Assembly: GCA_945892755.1 (NCBI GenBank)
Contig: CAMDDO010000029.1
Span: forward strand, 1 to 35,633
From: Rhizobium sp. Q54
Lineage (GTDB): Bacteria > Pseudomonadota > Alphaproteobacteria > UBA828
DNA: 35,633 nucleotides
Direction of reading: 5' to 3'
The position numbers were made by a program, and so were the translations under genes. Below the pieces are notes generated by a model, which had not been told where the DNA came from, searched no databases, and saw only the letters and a program-made list of their open reading frames with translations. This document shows positions 1-8,419 of this stretch, in pieces (position 1 is the stretch's first letter; the number at the start of each line of letters is the position of its first letter).

Positions 1-20
1 AGGGGCCCAGAAGGGCCCCT
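1..20 (-). terminator. Possible hairpin terminator downstream of the small membrane protein
   Basis: A perfect inverted repeat forms an 8-bp GC-rich stem (AGGGGCCC with GGGCCCCT) around the loop AGAA. It lies 24 bases past the stop of the minus-strand gene ending at 45. Any T-run needed for a rho-independent terminator would lie outside the window, so the hairpin is seen but its role is inferred. Confidence 0.4.
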
Positions 21-44
21 CGCACACGTCACTATAGGCGGCCC

Positions 45-200
45 TCAGTGGTGATGCCCGCCACCGCCGCCATCTTTCGGGTCGAGGCCGTCGTCCTGGC
101 GCGCCTTCACGATCAAGCCTTTGGCCGCGATGTAGATGCCGACACTCAAAAGGCCGGTGGCCAATATCACGAGCAGCGGTACGCCCAGATCCCATTCCAT
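45..200 (-). CDS. Small single-span membrane protein, function unknown
   Basis: The predicted product has 51 residues. It starts MEWDLGVPLL, has one hydrophobic segment at about residues 6-29, then a short charged tail (KARQDDGLDPKD) ending in five glycines and three histidines. The start at 200 is chosen because GGAG lies 8 bases upstream, whereas the longer frame to 263 has no better signal. It reads in the same direction as the EamA transporter gene that ends upstream at 303. The Gly/His tail could bind metal, but that is only a guess. I do not recognise a family. Short membrane peptides like this are often accessory subunits of larger complexes, but no partner is visible here. Confidence 0.55.
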   Translation of the reverse strand: MEWDLGVPLLVILATGLLSVGIYIAAKGLIVKARQDDGLDPKDGGGGGHHH

Positions 201-302
201 CGCCAATTCTCCAGCCGTTTCGCACGTTGATCGGTGCTTAGTCCCGGCAATGCCGACTGTCAAGCGCCGGAGTGTCGCACCAGCCCAAGAGCCGCCTTAA
301 AT

Positions 303-1256
303 CTAAGCGTTTTTGGCCGGCCTCGGGCGCAGCACGATCATCAACACGCCCGCAAGCATCAACGCCATCGCGATCCAGACATAGTGGCTGTGCGCCTCGG
401 CGAAGAACACCATGCTCCAGACGAAGCCGAGCACCACCGCGGCGATGTTCATGATCGAGAATTGGAACGCCCCGGTCAGCTTGATCAGGAAATAGAACAG
501 CGGCCACATGATCAGGTTGATCACGACGCCCGCGAGGAGCGCCAAATCGCCATCGAGATCGGGGCCGGGGAAGATGTAGGCCTGCCCTGTCGCCAGCATG
601 AGCGGCAGCAGCATCAGCGCACCGGTCAGCAGCACGCCGGCCGAGAGCGCGAAGGGCGGCGTCGCGGGCGGGTGATAGAGCTCGGTGAAGACGTTGAGCC
701 CGGCAAAACAGGCCGGGACAAATAGTGAGATCAGCGCCCAACCCACCATGTCGGCGCTGGGCAAGCTGCCGCTCGGCACCACAACGAAGAGAATGCCGGC
801 AACGCCGAGCACGAGCCCACCAATGCTCGTCCAATGCAGCCGTTCGGTGCGCGCCATCAGCGAAAAGAGATAGGTGAAGACCGGCGTCAGGATCACGAGC
901 AGGACAGCGATGCCCGAGGGCAGCTTGGCCGCGACAAAGGCAAGCAGCGAAAACGGCGCCGCGTAGCCGAGGAAGCTCGAGACGGCATAGGCGACGAGGC
1001 GGCGCTTGGTCAGCCGCGGCAATTCACGCCGGATCGCCGCGACGACGAGCAGAATGACGCCAGCGCCAAAGGAGTACCAGAACACAAAAGCGAAGAAGGG
1101 CGGGCCGTGCTCGGCGGCCACTCGATTGACCGGGAAGAACAGGCTGAAATTGACGATCGCGATGGCGAGCAGAATATAGGGAAGCATGCGTCGCGCGGTG
1201 CTCGGCCGGGCCGGCTGTGCCGCCTTCTCGCAGCTCAGGGAATGATCGGCTGACAT
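303..1256 (-). CDS. EamA/DMT family transporter (copy 1)
   Basis: The product has 317 residues and about ten hydrophobic segments, from residue 25 to near the C-terminus, arranged as the two five-helix EamA repeats of the drug/metabolite transporter superfamily. Members export amino acids, nucleosides or other small metabolites across the inner membrane; the substrate here cannot be told. ATG at 1256 is supported by GGGAG 7 bases upstream. It shares the landmarks FVFW near residue 55 and a PSG(I/L)V-like pore-helix region with the two other EamA genes at 4784 and 5872, so the three are paralogues. It is divergent from the reductase gene at 1393 across a 136-base gap. The short C-terminal tail is basic. 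Confidence 0.9.
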   Translation of the reverse strand: MSADHSLSCEKAAQPARPSTARRMLPYILLAIAIVNFSLFFPVNRVAAEHGPPFFAFVFWYSFGAGVILLVVAAIRRELPRLTKRRLVAYAVSSFLGYAAPFSLLAFVAAKLPSGIAVLLVILTPVFTYLFSLMARTERLHWTSIGGLVLGVAGILFVVVPSGSLPSADMVGWALISLFVPACFAGLNVFTELYHPPATPPFALSAGVLLTGALMLLPLMLATGQAYIFPGPDLDGDLALLAGVVINLIMWPLFYFLIKLTGAFQFSIMNIAAVVLGFVWSMVFFAEAHSHYVWIAMALMLAGVLMIVLRPRPAKNA

Positions 1257-1392
1257 CGACGGGCTCCCGGCTCCAATGCGGGCGCCAGACTAGGCGGTCT
1301 GAGGCCACCCGCAAAGCCTTTTACCGGTTGCGCCGCGGCGGGGCGGTCAACAAGATGCCGCCTTCTGTATGTGCGGGGTTTGGAGAGCGATC

Positions 1393-2448
1393 ATGGTGAA
1401 GAAGACGGCGTTGGTGCTTGGCGGGCTTGGCGTGATCGGCCGCAATCTGATCAACCACCTCTCGACACTCGATGACTGGACCATCATCGCGGTGTCGCGG
1501 CGCGGGCCCGACGCCGAGATGGCGGCCAAGGCCAAGTTCATCTCGTGCGATATGTTGGACAAGGCCGATACCGAGCGAAAACTCGCGGCCCTGACGGATG
1601 TCACCCACGTTTTCTGTTGCGCGCTTTATGGCGGCATTGATGCCACGACGACCGAGCAGAACCGTCGTCTGGTGGCCTATCCGGTCGAGGTAATCTCGAA
1701 CGTATCGAAGAAGCTCGAGCGCGTCGTACTGCAAGAGGGCTCCAAGGCCTATGGCCGCCAGCTCGGGCCGTTCAAGACGCCGGCGAAGGAGAGCGATTCG
1801 CGCCACATGCCGCCCAATTTCTATTACGACCAGGAAGATTTCCTGATCGAGTTCCAGAAGGGCAAGAGCTGGACCTGGGCGGTGCTGCGCCCCGAAGCGG
1901 TTTGCGGCTTCGCCATGGGCAATCCGATGAATTTGATTCTGTGCTTCGGCACCTATGCCGCGATTTCGAAAGAGCTCGGCATGCCGCTCAAATATCCGGG
2001 CGAAGTCGGTGGCTTCAACGCGATCAACCAGGTGACGGATTCAGGTCTCTTGGCGCGCATGACGGTGTGGGCGGCGACCTCGCCCAAGGCCGGCAACGAG
2101 ATCTTCAACATCACGAACGGCGATAATTTCCGCTACGTCAATGTCTGGAGCGATTGGGCGCGCCATTTCGGCATGGAGGTCGGCCAGCCGCAGCGCATCA
2201 TTTCGGCGCAAGTGATGCCCGACAAGGGCCCGGTCTGGGACCGCATCGTCAAGAAGCACGGCCTCTTGCCGCTGCCCTATGAGCAGACCGCCGGCTGGCC
2301 CTATTTCGACTTCAACATGGATACGTCGTGGGACGTGCTGATGTGCGATGCCAAGCGCATCGACCGCGGCTTCACCGAGATGGTCGATACCGAGGCGGTG
2401 TTCCTGCGCCTGTTCGGCGAGTTCCGCCGGCGCAAGGTGCTGCCATAG
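1393..2448 (+). CDS. PRISE-type short-chain reductase (progesterone 5-beta-reductase/iridoid synthase-like)
   Basis: The product has 351 residues and an N-terminal Rossmann fold with the dinucleotide motif GGLGVIG at residues 10-16. Two landmarks point to the PRISE subgroup of extended SDRs: EGSKAYG, with Lys118, and NFYYDQEDFL, with Tyr144/Tyr145. In the plant enzymes the equivalent Lys and Tyr are catalytic and reduce enone C=C bonds with NADPH. Bacterial members are usually called NAD-dependent epimerase/dehydratase or SDR family oxidoreductase, and their substrates are mostly unknown. ATG 1393 has GGAG 7 bases upstream; an in-frame earlier start at 1369 lacks one. The gene is followed by a palindromic repeat and then a dioxygenase gene on the same strand, so a shared pathway is possible but unproven. 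Confidence 0.85.
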   Translation: MVKKTALVLGGLGVIGRNLINHLSTLDDWTIIAVSRRGPDAEMAAKAKFISCDMLDKADTERKLAALTDVTHVFCCALYGGIDATTTEQNRRLVAYPVEVISNVSKKLERVVLQEGSKAYGRQLGPFKTPAKESDSRHMPPNFYYDQEDFLIEFQKGKSWTWAVLRPEAVCGFAMGNPMNLILCFGTYAAISKELGMPLKYPGEVGGFNAINQVTDSGLLARMTVWAATSPKAGNEIFNITNGDNFRYVNVWSDWARHFGMEVGQPQRIISAQVMPDKGPVWDRIVKKHGLLPLPYEQTAGWPYFDFNMDTSWDVLMCDAKRIDRGFTEMVDTEAVFLRLFGEFRRRKVLP

Positions 2449-2478
2449 GGCACATTACGGGCGGCGATGACCCAATAC

Positions 2479-2552
2479 CGTCATGGCCGGGCTTGACCCG
2501 GCCATCCAGGGTACGGCTCACTGGATGCCCGGGTCGTTGCCCGGGCATGACG
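2479..2552. repeat. Double-hairpin palindromic intergenic repeat
   Basis: The outer arms CGTCATG and CATGACG are inverted copies. Inside sit two strong hairpins: GGCCGGG-CTTGA-CCCGGCC at 2485-2503 and ATGCCCGGG with CCCGGGCAT at 2525-2548. The two halves also pair across the element through CATCCAG and CTGGATG. This closely resembles the short palindromic element scattered through Bradyrhizobium, Rhodopseudomonas and related genomes. It sits between the reductase and dioxygenase genes and may weaken or end readthrough. Confidence 0.75.
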
Positions 2553-2597
2553 ATAAGGTAATAGGCGCTCATCACTTCGCTGTTCGAGGGTTTCGCC

Positions 2598-3626
2598 ATG
2601 ACCACACTCGATACGCCGTTTCAGGTTCGCGAAGGGCTGCACGCGACGAGTTTCAAGCGGCTCGCGGTCAATGAAGTGCCGGTGATCGACTTCGGCGGCA
2701 TCTATTCGCCGAGCCTGGCCGAACGCCAGAAGGTGGCGGCGGCGATCCGCGAGGCGTGCCGGCATATCGGCTTCTTCTACATCAAGAACCACGCCTTTCC
2801 GACCAGCGTGATCAAGCGCGCGCATGAGGCGATGCAGCGCTTCTTCGCGCTCCCGGTCGATGAGAAAATGCGCATCCATTATCTCGCCTCGCCCAACCAT
2901 CGCGGCTATGTGCCGTTGAAGGGCATTCAGGCCGATCACTCGCTGAAGGGTGGCGATCTGCACGAGGCGATCGAGATGGCGCATGATCTCTCGACCGACG
3001 ATCCGCATTACAGGCGCGGCATACGTTTCTACGGGCCGAACAATTGGCCTGCCAACCCGCCCGATTTCCGCTGGGCGCTCGGTACCTATTTCGATTGCCA
3101 GCTCGAGCTCGGCGCGCACATCTGCCGCGCCATGGCGCTCGCGCTCGACATGCCGGAGGACCATTTCCTCAAGCTCTATACCAAGCCGATGTCGCGCCTC
3201 AGAGTCTGCTATTACCCGCCGCATGAAGGTAAGATCGACCCGGCGTTCCTGGGCATCGGCGCCCATACAGATTACGAGTGCTTCACGACGGTTTGGCAGG
3301 ACGAGCCGGGCCTCCAGGTGCTGAACGCGGCCGGCGAGTGGATCGAGTGCCCACCGATCGATGGCGCCTTTGTGGTCAATCTCGGCGATCTGATGCACCA
3401 ATGGACGAATGATCAATTCGTCTCGACCATGCACCGCGTGATCAATCTCTCCGGTAAGCCGCGCTATTCGCTCGCGCAGTTTTTCGGCGTTGATTATGAC
3501 GTCGAGGTGCATGGCCTGCCGACCTGCTGCTCGCCCGACAATCCGTGGCGCTACAAGCCGATCACGGCCGGCGCGCATACCGAGCAAATGGTGGCCAAGA
3601 CCTATCACTATGACGGCAAGGCGTAG
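2598..3626 (+). CDS. Isopenicillin N synthase-family Fe(II)/2-oxoglutarate-type dioxygenase
   Basis: The product has 342 residues. It has the N-terminal DIOX_N region (VPVIDFGGI near residue 28, then a GFFYIKNH segment) and the C-terminal double-stranded beta-helix oxygenase domain. The iron ligands are visible as His223-x-Asp225 in AHTDYE and His279 in STMHRV. Arg289-x-Ser291 (PRYS) is the usual 2-oxoglutarate carboxylate anchor. Length and layout match bacterial isopenicillin N synthase-like oxidoreductases, which hydroxylate or oxidise small molecules; true IPNS uses a tripeptide instead of 2-oxoglutarate. The substrate is unknown. ATG 2598 has GAGGG 7 bases upstream. The next gene starts 18 bases after the stop, so the two are probably cotranscribed. 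Confidence 0.88.
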   Translation: MTTLDTPFQVREGLHATSFKRLAVNEVPVIDFGGIYSPSLAERQKVAAAIREACRHIGFFYIKNHAFPTSVIKRAHEAMQRFFALPVDEKMRIHYLASPNHRGYVPLKGIQADHSLKGGDLHEAIEMAHDLSTDDPHYRRGIRFYGPNNWPANPPDFRWALGTYFDCQLELGAHICRAMALALDMPEDHFLKLYTKPMSRLRVCYYPPHEGKIDPAFLGIGAHTDYECFTTVWQDEPGLQVLNAAGEWIECPPIDGAFVVNLGDLMHQWTNDQFVSTMHRVINLSGKPRYSLAQFFGVDYDVEVHGLPTCCSPDNPWRYKPITAGAHTEQMVAKTYHYDGKA

Positions 3627-3644
3627 CTGGCTCGGGGCACGCTG

Positions 3645-4787
3645 ATGCGCCGCGCGCGGCGGCGCCGGACAGGGCTGATGGCGGTCGCGTTGCTAGTCGC
3701 CGCGCTGCTTGGGGCCGGCGCGGCGAGTTGCTCGCCAGCGCGCGTGATCGAGGCCGCGCGCGTGATGCAGGACGTCGCGGCCGGCGAGGCGGCGAGCACC
3801 CTCAAGGAGGGCACTCCGGCGCCTACTCGTCGCTCAATCGGCTATCGGGTTGAGGATCGCGTCTATGAGGCCGATCTATACACGCCGGGCGAGGCAAAGC
3901 CCGAGGGCGCGCTTGTTTTGGTACCGGGCGTGTCGCCCTCGGGGCGTGATGATTCGCGGTTGGTCGCCTTCGCCACCACGCTGGCGCGCGCCCGCTTTCT
4001 CATTCTCGTCCCCGAATTGCTCAATTTGCGTCGGCTGCGTGTAGGGCCCGACGATATTGTCGCGATCGCCGACGCGCTGCGCCATTTGAAGGGTGAGACC
4101 GACACGCCGCTTGGCCTCGTCGCGTTTTCCTACGCGGCGGGCCCAGCACTGCTCGCCGCGCTCGAGCCCGATATCGGCGCAAGCCTGAGTTTCGAGTTTC
4201 TGGTCGGGGGCTATCGGGATGTCGAAGCACTCGCCACCTTCGTGACGACCGGGAATTATCGCAGCGATGAACGAGCGCCTTGGCAGCGTGCCGAGCCCAA
4301 CCCACGCGGCAAATGGCTCTTCCTGCTCTCCAATGTCGAGCGGGTCGAGAATGCCGAGGATCGCGCTTTGCTGCGTGAGATCGGCGAAACCAAGTTCGAT
4401 GACCCGGTGGCGGATGTCAGTGCGTTGGTCGCGCGCTTAGGGCCCGAGGGCCGCGCCATCGATGCTTTTCTTTCAAACCGAGAGCCCGAGGCGGCGCCCG
4501 GCCTAATCGCCGGCCTGCCGCCCGGCGTGCGGGCTGACATGGCCGCGCTCGACCCGGCAAAGCGCGATCTATCGAAGCTTCGGCCGCGCCTCTATCTCGT
4601 CCACGGCAAGGATGATTCGGTCATTCCCTATACCGAGAGCGAGGCATTGGCGAAGGCGGTGCCCGATGCGGTGCTGTTCAGGGTCGACAGCCTCGCCCAT
4701 GTCGATCTCGGGCCATCGAGCTGGCTCGACGCACTGACGCTTTGGCGCGCGGCCTATTTGCTGCTTTCGGAGCGTGAGCCCCGCTAG
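3645..4787 (+). CDS. Exported alpha/beta hydrolase
   Basis: The product has 380 residues. It begins with a strongly basic n-region (MRRARRRR) and a hydrophobic stretch ending in GAASC at residue 29, so it is exported and possibly a lipoprotein, although the lipobox is weak. The body is an alpha/beta-hydrolase fold. The likely nucleophile is Ser162 in VAFSYAAG, the acid Asp323 or Asp324 in HGKDDS, and the base His352 in LAHVD. The nucleophile elbow departs from the usual G-x-S-x-G, having Ala in the first and last glycine positions. It follows the dioxygenase gene by 18 bases and ends in a 4-base convergent stop overlap with the EamA gene at 4784. No substrate is evident. Confidence 0.75.
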   Translation: MRRARRRRTGLMAVALLVAALLGAGAASCSPARVIEAARVMQDVAAGEAASTLKEGTPAPTRRSIGYRVEDRVYEADLYTPGEAKPEGALVLVPGVSPSGRDDSRLVAFATTLARARFLILVPELLNLRRLRVGPDDIVAIADALRHLKGETDTPLGLVAFSYAAGPALLAALEPDIGASLSFEFLVGGYRDVEALATFVTTGNYRSDERAPWQRAEPNPRGKWLFLLSNVERVENAEDRALLREIGETKFDDPVADVSALVARLGPEGRAIDAFLSNREPEAAPGLIAGLPPGVRADMAALDPAKRDLSKLRPRLYLVHGKDDSVIPYTESEALAKAVPDAVLFRVDSLAHVDLGPSSWLDALTLWRAAYLLLSEREPR

Positions 4788-5737
4788 GTGATGGCGCGCG
4801 TGGCGGCGAGATTGCGTCGCATGCCAAGACTGTGCAGCGCCAGCCCGAGCACCATCAGCGCGGCGGCGCCAAGCACATAGAGTGAATGCTCCTCGCCGAA
4901 CAGGAGCGCGCCCCAGCCAAAGCCGCATAGAATTACCAGATAATTGAACTGCGAAACGAAGACCGATCCGGCGCGGCGCACGATGGCGAAGAAGGCGACG
5001 TAGAAGCCGCCATTGACCGCGGCGGCGGCGAGCGCCGTCCAGGCTCCTTCGGGCGCGAGGCCGGGATAGAGATACATCTGGCCGGTGCCGAGCGCGATCG
5101 GCGCCATCATCACGGTCGAGGCCACCATCACGCCGGCCGCCATCGGGAACGAGTTGACCGCCGGCGGCCTGAGCAAACTGCCCGCTATGTTGGTCGCGGC
5201 GAAGAACACGGGGGCCAGGAATGCGAGCAGCAGCCAGCCCAGCATGTCGGGCGAGGGCAGGCTCACGCTCAGCACCACGACGAGGAGAACGCCGCCGAGC
5301 CCGAGCGCGATGCCGGCGATGCTGAATAGATTGCGCCGCTCCATGCGAAGCAGGAGCGCGAAGACGTAGGTCAGAAGCGGCGACAGCACGACGACGAGCG
5401 TCACCAGCCCGGCCGGGAGTTTAGCCGAGACATAGGCAAGCAGCGAGACCGGCGCCGCGGTACCGAGGAAGCCGAGCGCGATATAGCCGCGCAGATGAGC
5501 CCAACTCGAGCCCGGAAGGTCACGCCTGACCAGGCAGATCGCCAACAATCCGAGCGCGGCCAGCAATGAGTGCCAGAACACGAAGCCGATCGGTGGCACA
5601 CCGGCTTCGGCGGCGATCTTGGTGACCGAGAAGAGCAGCGGGTAGATCACGCCGCAGCCGACCAGCAGAACATAGGCGAAGGGGTCTGCGCCGGCTTCTT
5701 TGGAAGGCGTGAACGCAAAACGATCGGTCGCGGCCAT
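4784..5737 (-). CDS. EamA/DMT family transporter (copy 2)
   Basis: The product has 317 residues and ten predicted membrane helices in two EamA repeats. It closely resembles copy 3 just upstream on the same strand: both have GVIYPL at the first helix, FVFW in the second, AKLPAGLVTLVVVLSPL or its NKLPAGL variant before helix 4, and SLLRPPA in the middle loop. This suggests a tandem duplication. The ATG at 5737 has GGAG 7 bases upstream, whereas a longer frame to 5812 does not. The stop codon overlaps the convergent hydrolase stop by 4 bases (CTAG). The family exports small metabolites; the substrate is unknown. Confidence 0.9.
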   Translation of the reverse strand: MAATDRFAFTPSKEAGADPFAYVLLVGCGVIYPLLFSVTKIAAEAGVPPIGFVFWHSLLAALGLLAICLVRRDLPGSSWAHLRGYIALGFLGTAAPVSLLAYVSAKLPAGLVTLVVVLSPLLTYVFALLLRMERRNLFSIAGIALGLGGVLLVVVLSVSLPSPDMLGWLLLAFLAPVFFAATNIAGSLLRPPAVNSFPMAAGVMVASTVMMAPIALGTGQMYLYPGLAPEGAWTALAAAAVNGGFYVAFFAIVRRAGSVFVSQFNYLVILCGFGWGALLFGEEHSLYVLGAAALMVLGLALHSLGMRRNLAATRAIT

Positions 5738-5871
5738 GGTGGTGCTCCGCGCGTCGATCTCCTGCCCCCGGCCATAATCGCCGATGGCGGCCCTGGACGG
5801 TGCGCGGCACAACGTCGCAGTACGCCGCGACCGCGCCGCTCATACCAAAGCCTGGCGGTCGGCACGGCTCA

Positions 5872-6834
5872 TCAAGACAAAGCGTTCATTTCGCCAGACC
5901 GCGCCGCGCGGCTCAGGCTCAGCGTGTGCAGGGCGAGGCCGATCAGCGTGAGCGCGGCGGCGCCCCAAACATAGGCGCTGTGGCTCTCGCCAAAGAATAC
6001 CGCGCCCCAGCCGAAGCCGGCGAGCACCACCAGATAATTGAATTGCGCGAAGAACACCGGGCCGACCATGCGCACGATCTCGAAGAAGCTGACGTAGAAC
6101 GCGGCATTCACCGCGGCGGTGGCGAGCGCGGCCCAGAGCGCCGGGCCGGGACCGGGGAGCGCATAGGCCTGGCCGGCAACGAGCGAGACCACGGCCATGA
6201 TTACGGCGGTCACCATCACCATGCCTGTCGCCATGGCGACCGAGCTAGCGGCGGGCGGGCGCAACAGACTCGCGGTCACGTTGGTCATCGCGAAGGAGAC
6301 CGGTGCGAGGAAGGCAAGTAGCAGCCAGCCGACCGTTTCCGGCGTCGGCAGGCTGACCTCCGGCACGGTCATCAGCAGCACGCCGCCAAAGCCAACCGCG
6401 ATGCCGGCAATGGACAGAGCGCGCGGCCGGTCGAGCTTGAATGCGATGGCAAACAAGTAGGTGAAGAGCGGGGAAAGCACGACCACGAGCGTCACCAAGC
6501 CAGCCGGCAGCTTGTTCGAGAGGAAGGCGAGGAGCGAAATCGGCCCCGCAATGCCGACGATTCCGATCACGACATAGGAGCGTAGATGCGCACCGCTGAA
6601 GCGCGGCAGCTCGCGGCGTAACGCCGCCACCACGCCGAGCGCGATCCCCGCGAAGGTGAGCTGCCAGAACACGAAGCCGAGCGGCGGCGTGCCAGCATCG
6701 GTCGCGATCTTGGTGAAAGAGAACACCAGCGGGTAGATCACCCCGGTGGCGACGACAAGGAACGCCGGCAGGGCCATCGACGCCCGTCGGGCGGGCATGG
6801 CCGCGGCACCCGGCTCGGGCATGGTTTGGCTCAC
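5872..6834 (-). CDS. EamA/DMT family transporter (copy 3)
   Basis: The product has 320 residues and ten hydrophobic helices in the two-repeat EamA pattern. A GTG start at 6834 is preferred because AAGGA lies 7 bases upstream; an ATG four codons in (6822) would leave that site too far away. It lies 134 bases upstream of copy 2 on the same strand, so the two may be cotranscribed. It is divergent from the glutamine-synthetase-like gene across about 110 bases. The three EamA paralogues differ enough that they probably carry different substrates, but this is inference. Confidence 0.9.
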   Translation of the reverse strand: MSQTMPEPGAAAMPARRASMALPAFLVVATGVIYPLVFSFTKIATDAGTPPLGFVFWQLTFAGIALGVVAALRRELPRFSGAHLRSYVVIGIVGIAGPISLLAFLSNKLPAGLVTLVVVLSPLFTYLFAIAFKLDRPRALSIAGIAVGFGGVLLMTVPEVSLPTPETVGWLLLAFLAPVSFAMTNVTASLLRPPAASSVAMATGMVMVTAVIMAVVSLVAGQAYALPGPGPALWAALATAAVNAAFYVSFFEIVRMVGPVFFAQFNYLVVLAGFGWGAVFFGESHSAYVWGAAALTLIGLALHTLSLSRAARSGEMNALS

Positions 6835-6943
6835 GGGTCGATCCTTTTCACAAGGCAGCTTGTCAGGACCTCAGCCGACGGTATCTTGCAGGGCCGACAG
6901 GCGAGCCGTCCGCAGTGGCGGACCGTAGCAGAAGGGCTTGGCG

Positions 6944-8290
6944 ATGACGACCGAGAAGCAATGGCCGGTCAGGTTCACGGGCGACCCGTCGAATGCCGTG
7001 CCCTGGCTCAAGGACCACGGCGTGGAGCGCGTGCGCCTCGAATGGGTGGACTACAATGGCATCGCGCGCGGCAAGGCGTTCACGCTCGCCCAGTTCGAGC
7101 GCGGGCTCGGGGGCAGCTTCGCCTATTGCGCGACGGCGCTCGCCTTCGACACGCAGGCTAATGTCGTGCCTGGCACCGACTTCGCCGAGACGATCGGCTA
7201 TGGCGATTTCGTCGCGGTGCCTGATTTTTCATCCATGCGCCTGCTCAAGCATGAGAGTGCGGCCGCGCTCGTAATGGGCGATTTGGTCTGGCCGGACCAT
7301 CGACCGATCGAGGCCGAGCCGCGCCGGGTGCTGAAACGAGTGGTGGGCGAGACCAAGGCGCTTGGCTTCGAGGCGATGGCGGCGGCCGAGTTCGAGTTTT
7401 ACTTGCTCGACAAGGACCATCGCCTCGTCGATAGCGGCACACAGGCCTATTCGAGCCAAAAGCGCGCGCAATGGCTGGCCGAGGAATACGCCCTGCTCGA
7501 TGCCGCCCAGGCGCATGCCGAGATCGAGGCCGGCCATTACGAATACGGGCCGGGTCAATACGAGATCAACATCCTCTATCGCGATATTCTTGGCGCCGCG
7601 GACGACAGCCATTTGTTCCGTGCCACCATGAAGGAGGCCGCGCTGGCGATTGACCGGCGCGTCACCTTCATGGCCAAACCGTTCGACAAGAAAACCGGCA
7701 ATTCCTGCCATGTCCATCTGTCGCTGTGGCGCGATGGGGTCAACCTGTTCGCCGATCGGGGCGCGCCGATGAAGATCAGCGAGACCTGCCGGCATTTCAT
7801 TGGCGGAACGCTCGCGCACATGAAGGAGTTGACTGCGATCTATTTTCCGAACGCGAACTCCTACCGGCGCTTGGTGCCCGGCCTGTTCGCGCCGATCTCG
7901 CTCGCCTGGGGGGTGGACAACCGGACCGCCTCGGTTCGCGTCATCAACGAGACCGCGTCGGGTACGCGGGTCGAGCTTCGGGTCTGCGGCGGCGACGCCC
8001 ATGTCCATCTGGTGTTTGCCGCCTACCTCGCGGCCGGGCTTGATGGGATTAGGAATCGCATTGAGCCGGGGCCGGTGGCCACGGGTGACCTTGATGTTGA
8101 CCGCAAGGCGGAGCGACTGCCGGACGATTGGGGTCGTGCGCTCGACGCCTTGGAGGCGTCGAGCTGGGCGAAAGCCGCGCTCGGCGAAGCCTTTATCAAG
8201 AATTACCTCGCCGTGAAGCGCTACGAATATGACAATTGGCGGCGCACCGTCACCGACCAGGAGCGCGACATTTACATCGAGTGGCTCTGA
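6944..8290 (+). CDS. Glutamine synthetase family protein (glutamate-amine ligase-like)
   Basis: The product has 448 residues. The N-terminal beta-grasp part contains WVDYNGIARGK near residue 35. The C-terminal catalytic part shows AAEFEFYLLD, the EYGPGQYEIN glutamate cluster, the ATP/ammonia-site motif GNSCHVHLS, a late SYRRLVPG glutamate-binding segment and VDNRTASVR. This pattern fits the GlnT/PuuA-type subfamily, which joins glutamate to ammonia or an amine such as putrescine or ethanolamine. The adenylylation-site region of housekeeping GlnA (NLYDLP) is absent, so the main nitrogen-assimilation enzyme is unlikely. ATG 6944 has AGAAGGG 7 bases upstream; a TTG at 6938 would be too close to that site. 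No puu genes lie nearby. Confidence 0.87.
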   Translation: MTTEKQWPVRFTGDPSNAVPWLKDHGVERVRLEWVDYNGIARGKAFTLAQFERGLGGSFAYCATALAFDTQANVVPGTDFAETIGYGDFVAVPDFSSMRLLKHESAAALVMGDLVWPDHRPIEAEPRRVLKRVVGETKALGFEAMAAAEFEFYLLDKDHRLVDSGTQAYSSQKRAQWLAEEYALLDAAQAHAEIEAGHYEYGPGQYEINILYRDILGAADDSHLFRATMKEAALAIDRRVTFMAKPFDKKTGNSCHVHLSLWRDGVNLFADRGAPMKISETCRHFIGGTLAHMKELTAIYFPNANSYRRLVPGLFAPISLAWGVDNRTASVRVINETASGTRVELRVCGGDAHVHLVFAAYLAAGLDGIRNRIEPGPVATGDLDVDRKAERLPDDWGRALDALEASSWAKAALGEAFIKNYLAVKRYEYDNWRRTVTDQERDIYIEWL

Positions 8291-8419
8291 GCGCCGGCTC
8301 GAACCAAGGATCCCTGACGCCCGTGCCGTAAATCGACTTCACAGTCGCGGCGCGGTTGCGCGTAAGCTCGGGGTCCCGTCATCGCTCTGGAGGACGGGGC
8401 GAACCCAGTGTCGTGCGCC

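Noticed and set aside
2481-3608. Open frame of 375 codons on the minus strand
   Set aside because: It is antisense to the dioxygenase, whose iron ligands are intact, and begins or ends in the palindromic repeat.
6944-8290. Housekeeping glutamine synthetase GlnA
   Set aside because: The adenylylation-site region and GlnB/ntr neighbours are missing, and the sequence pattern fits the GlnT/PuuA-like subgroup.
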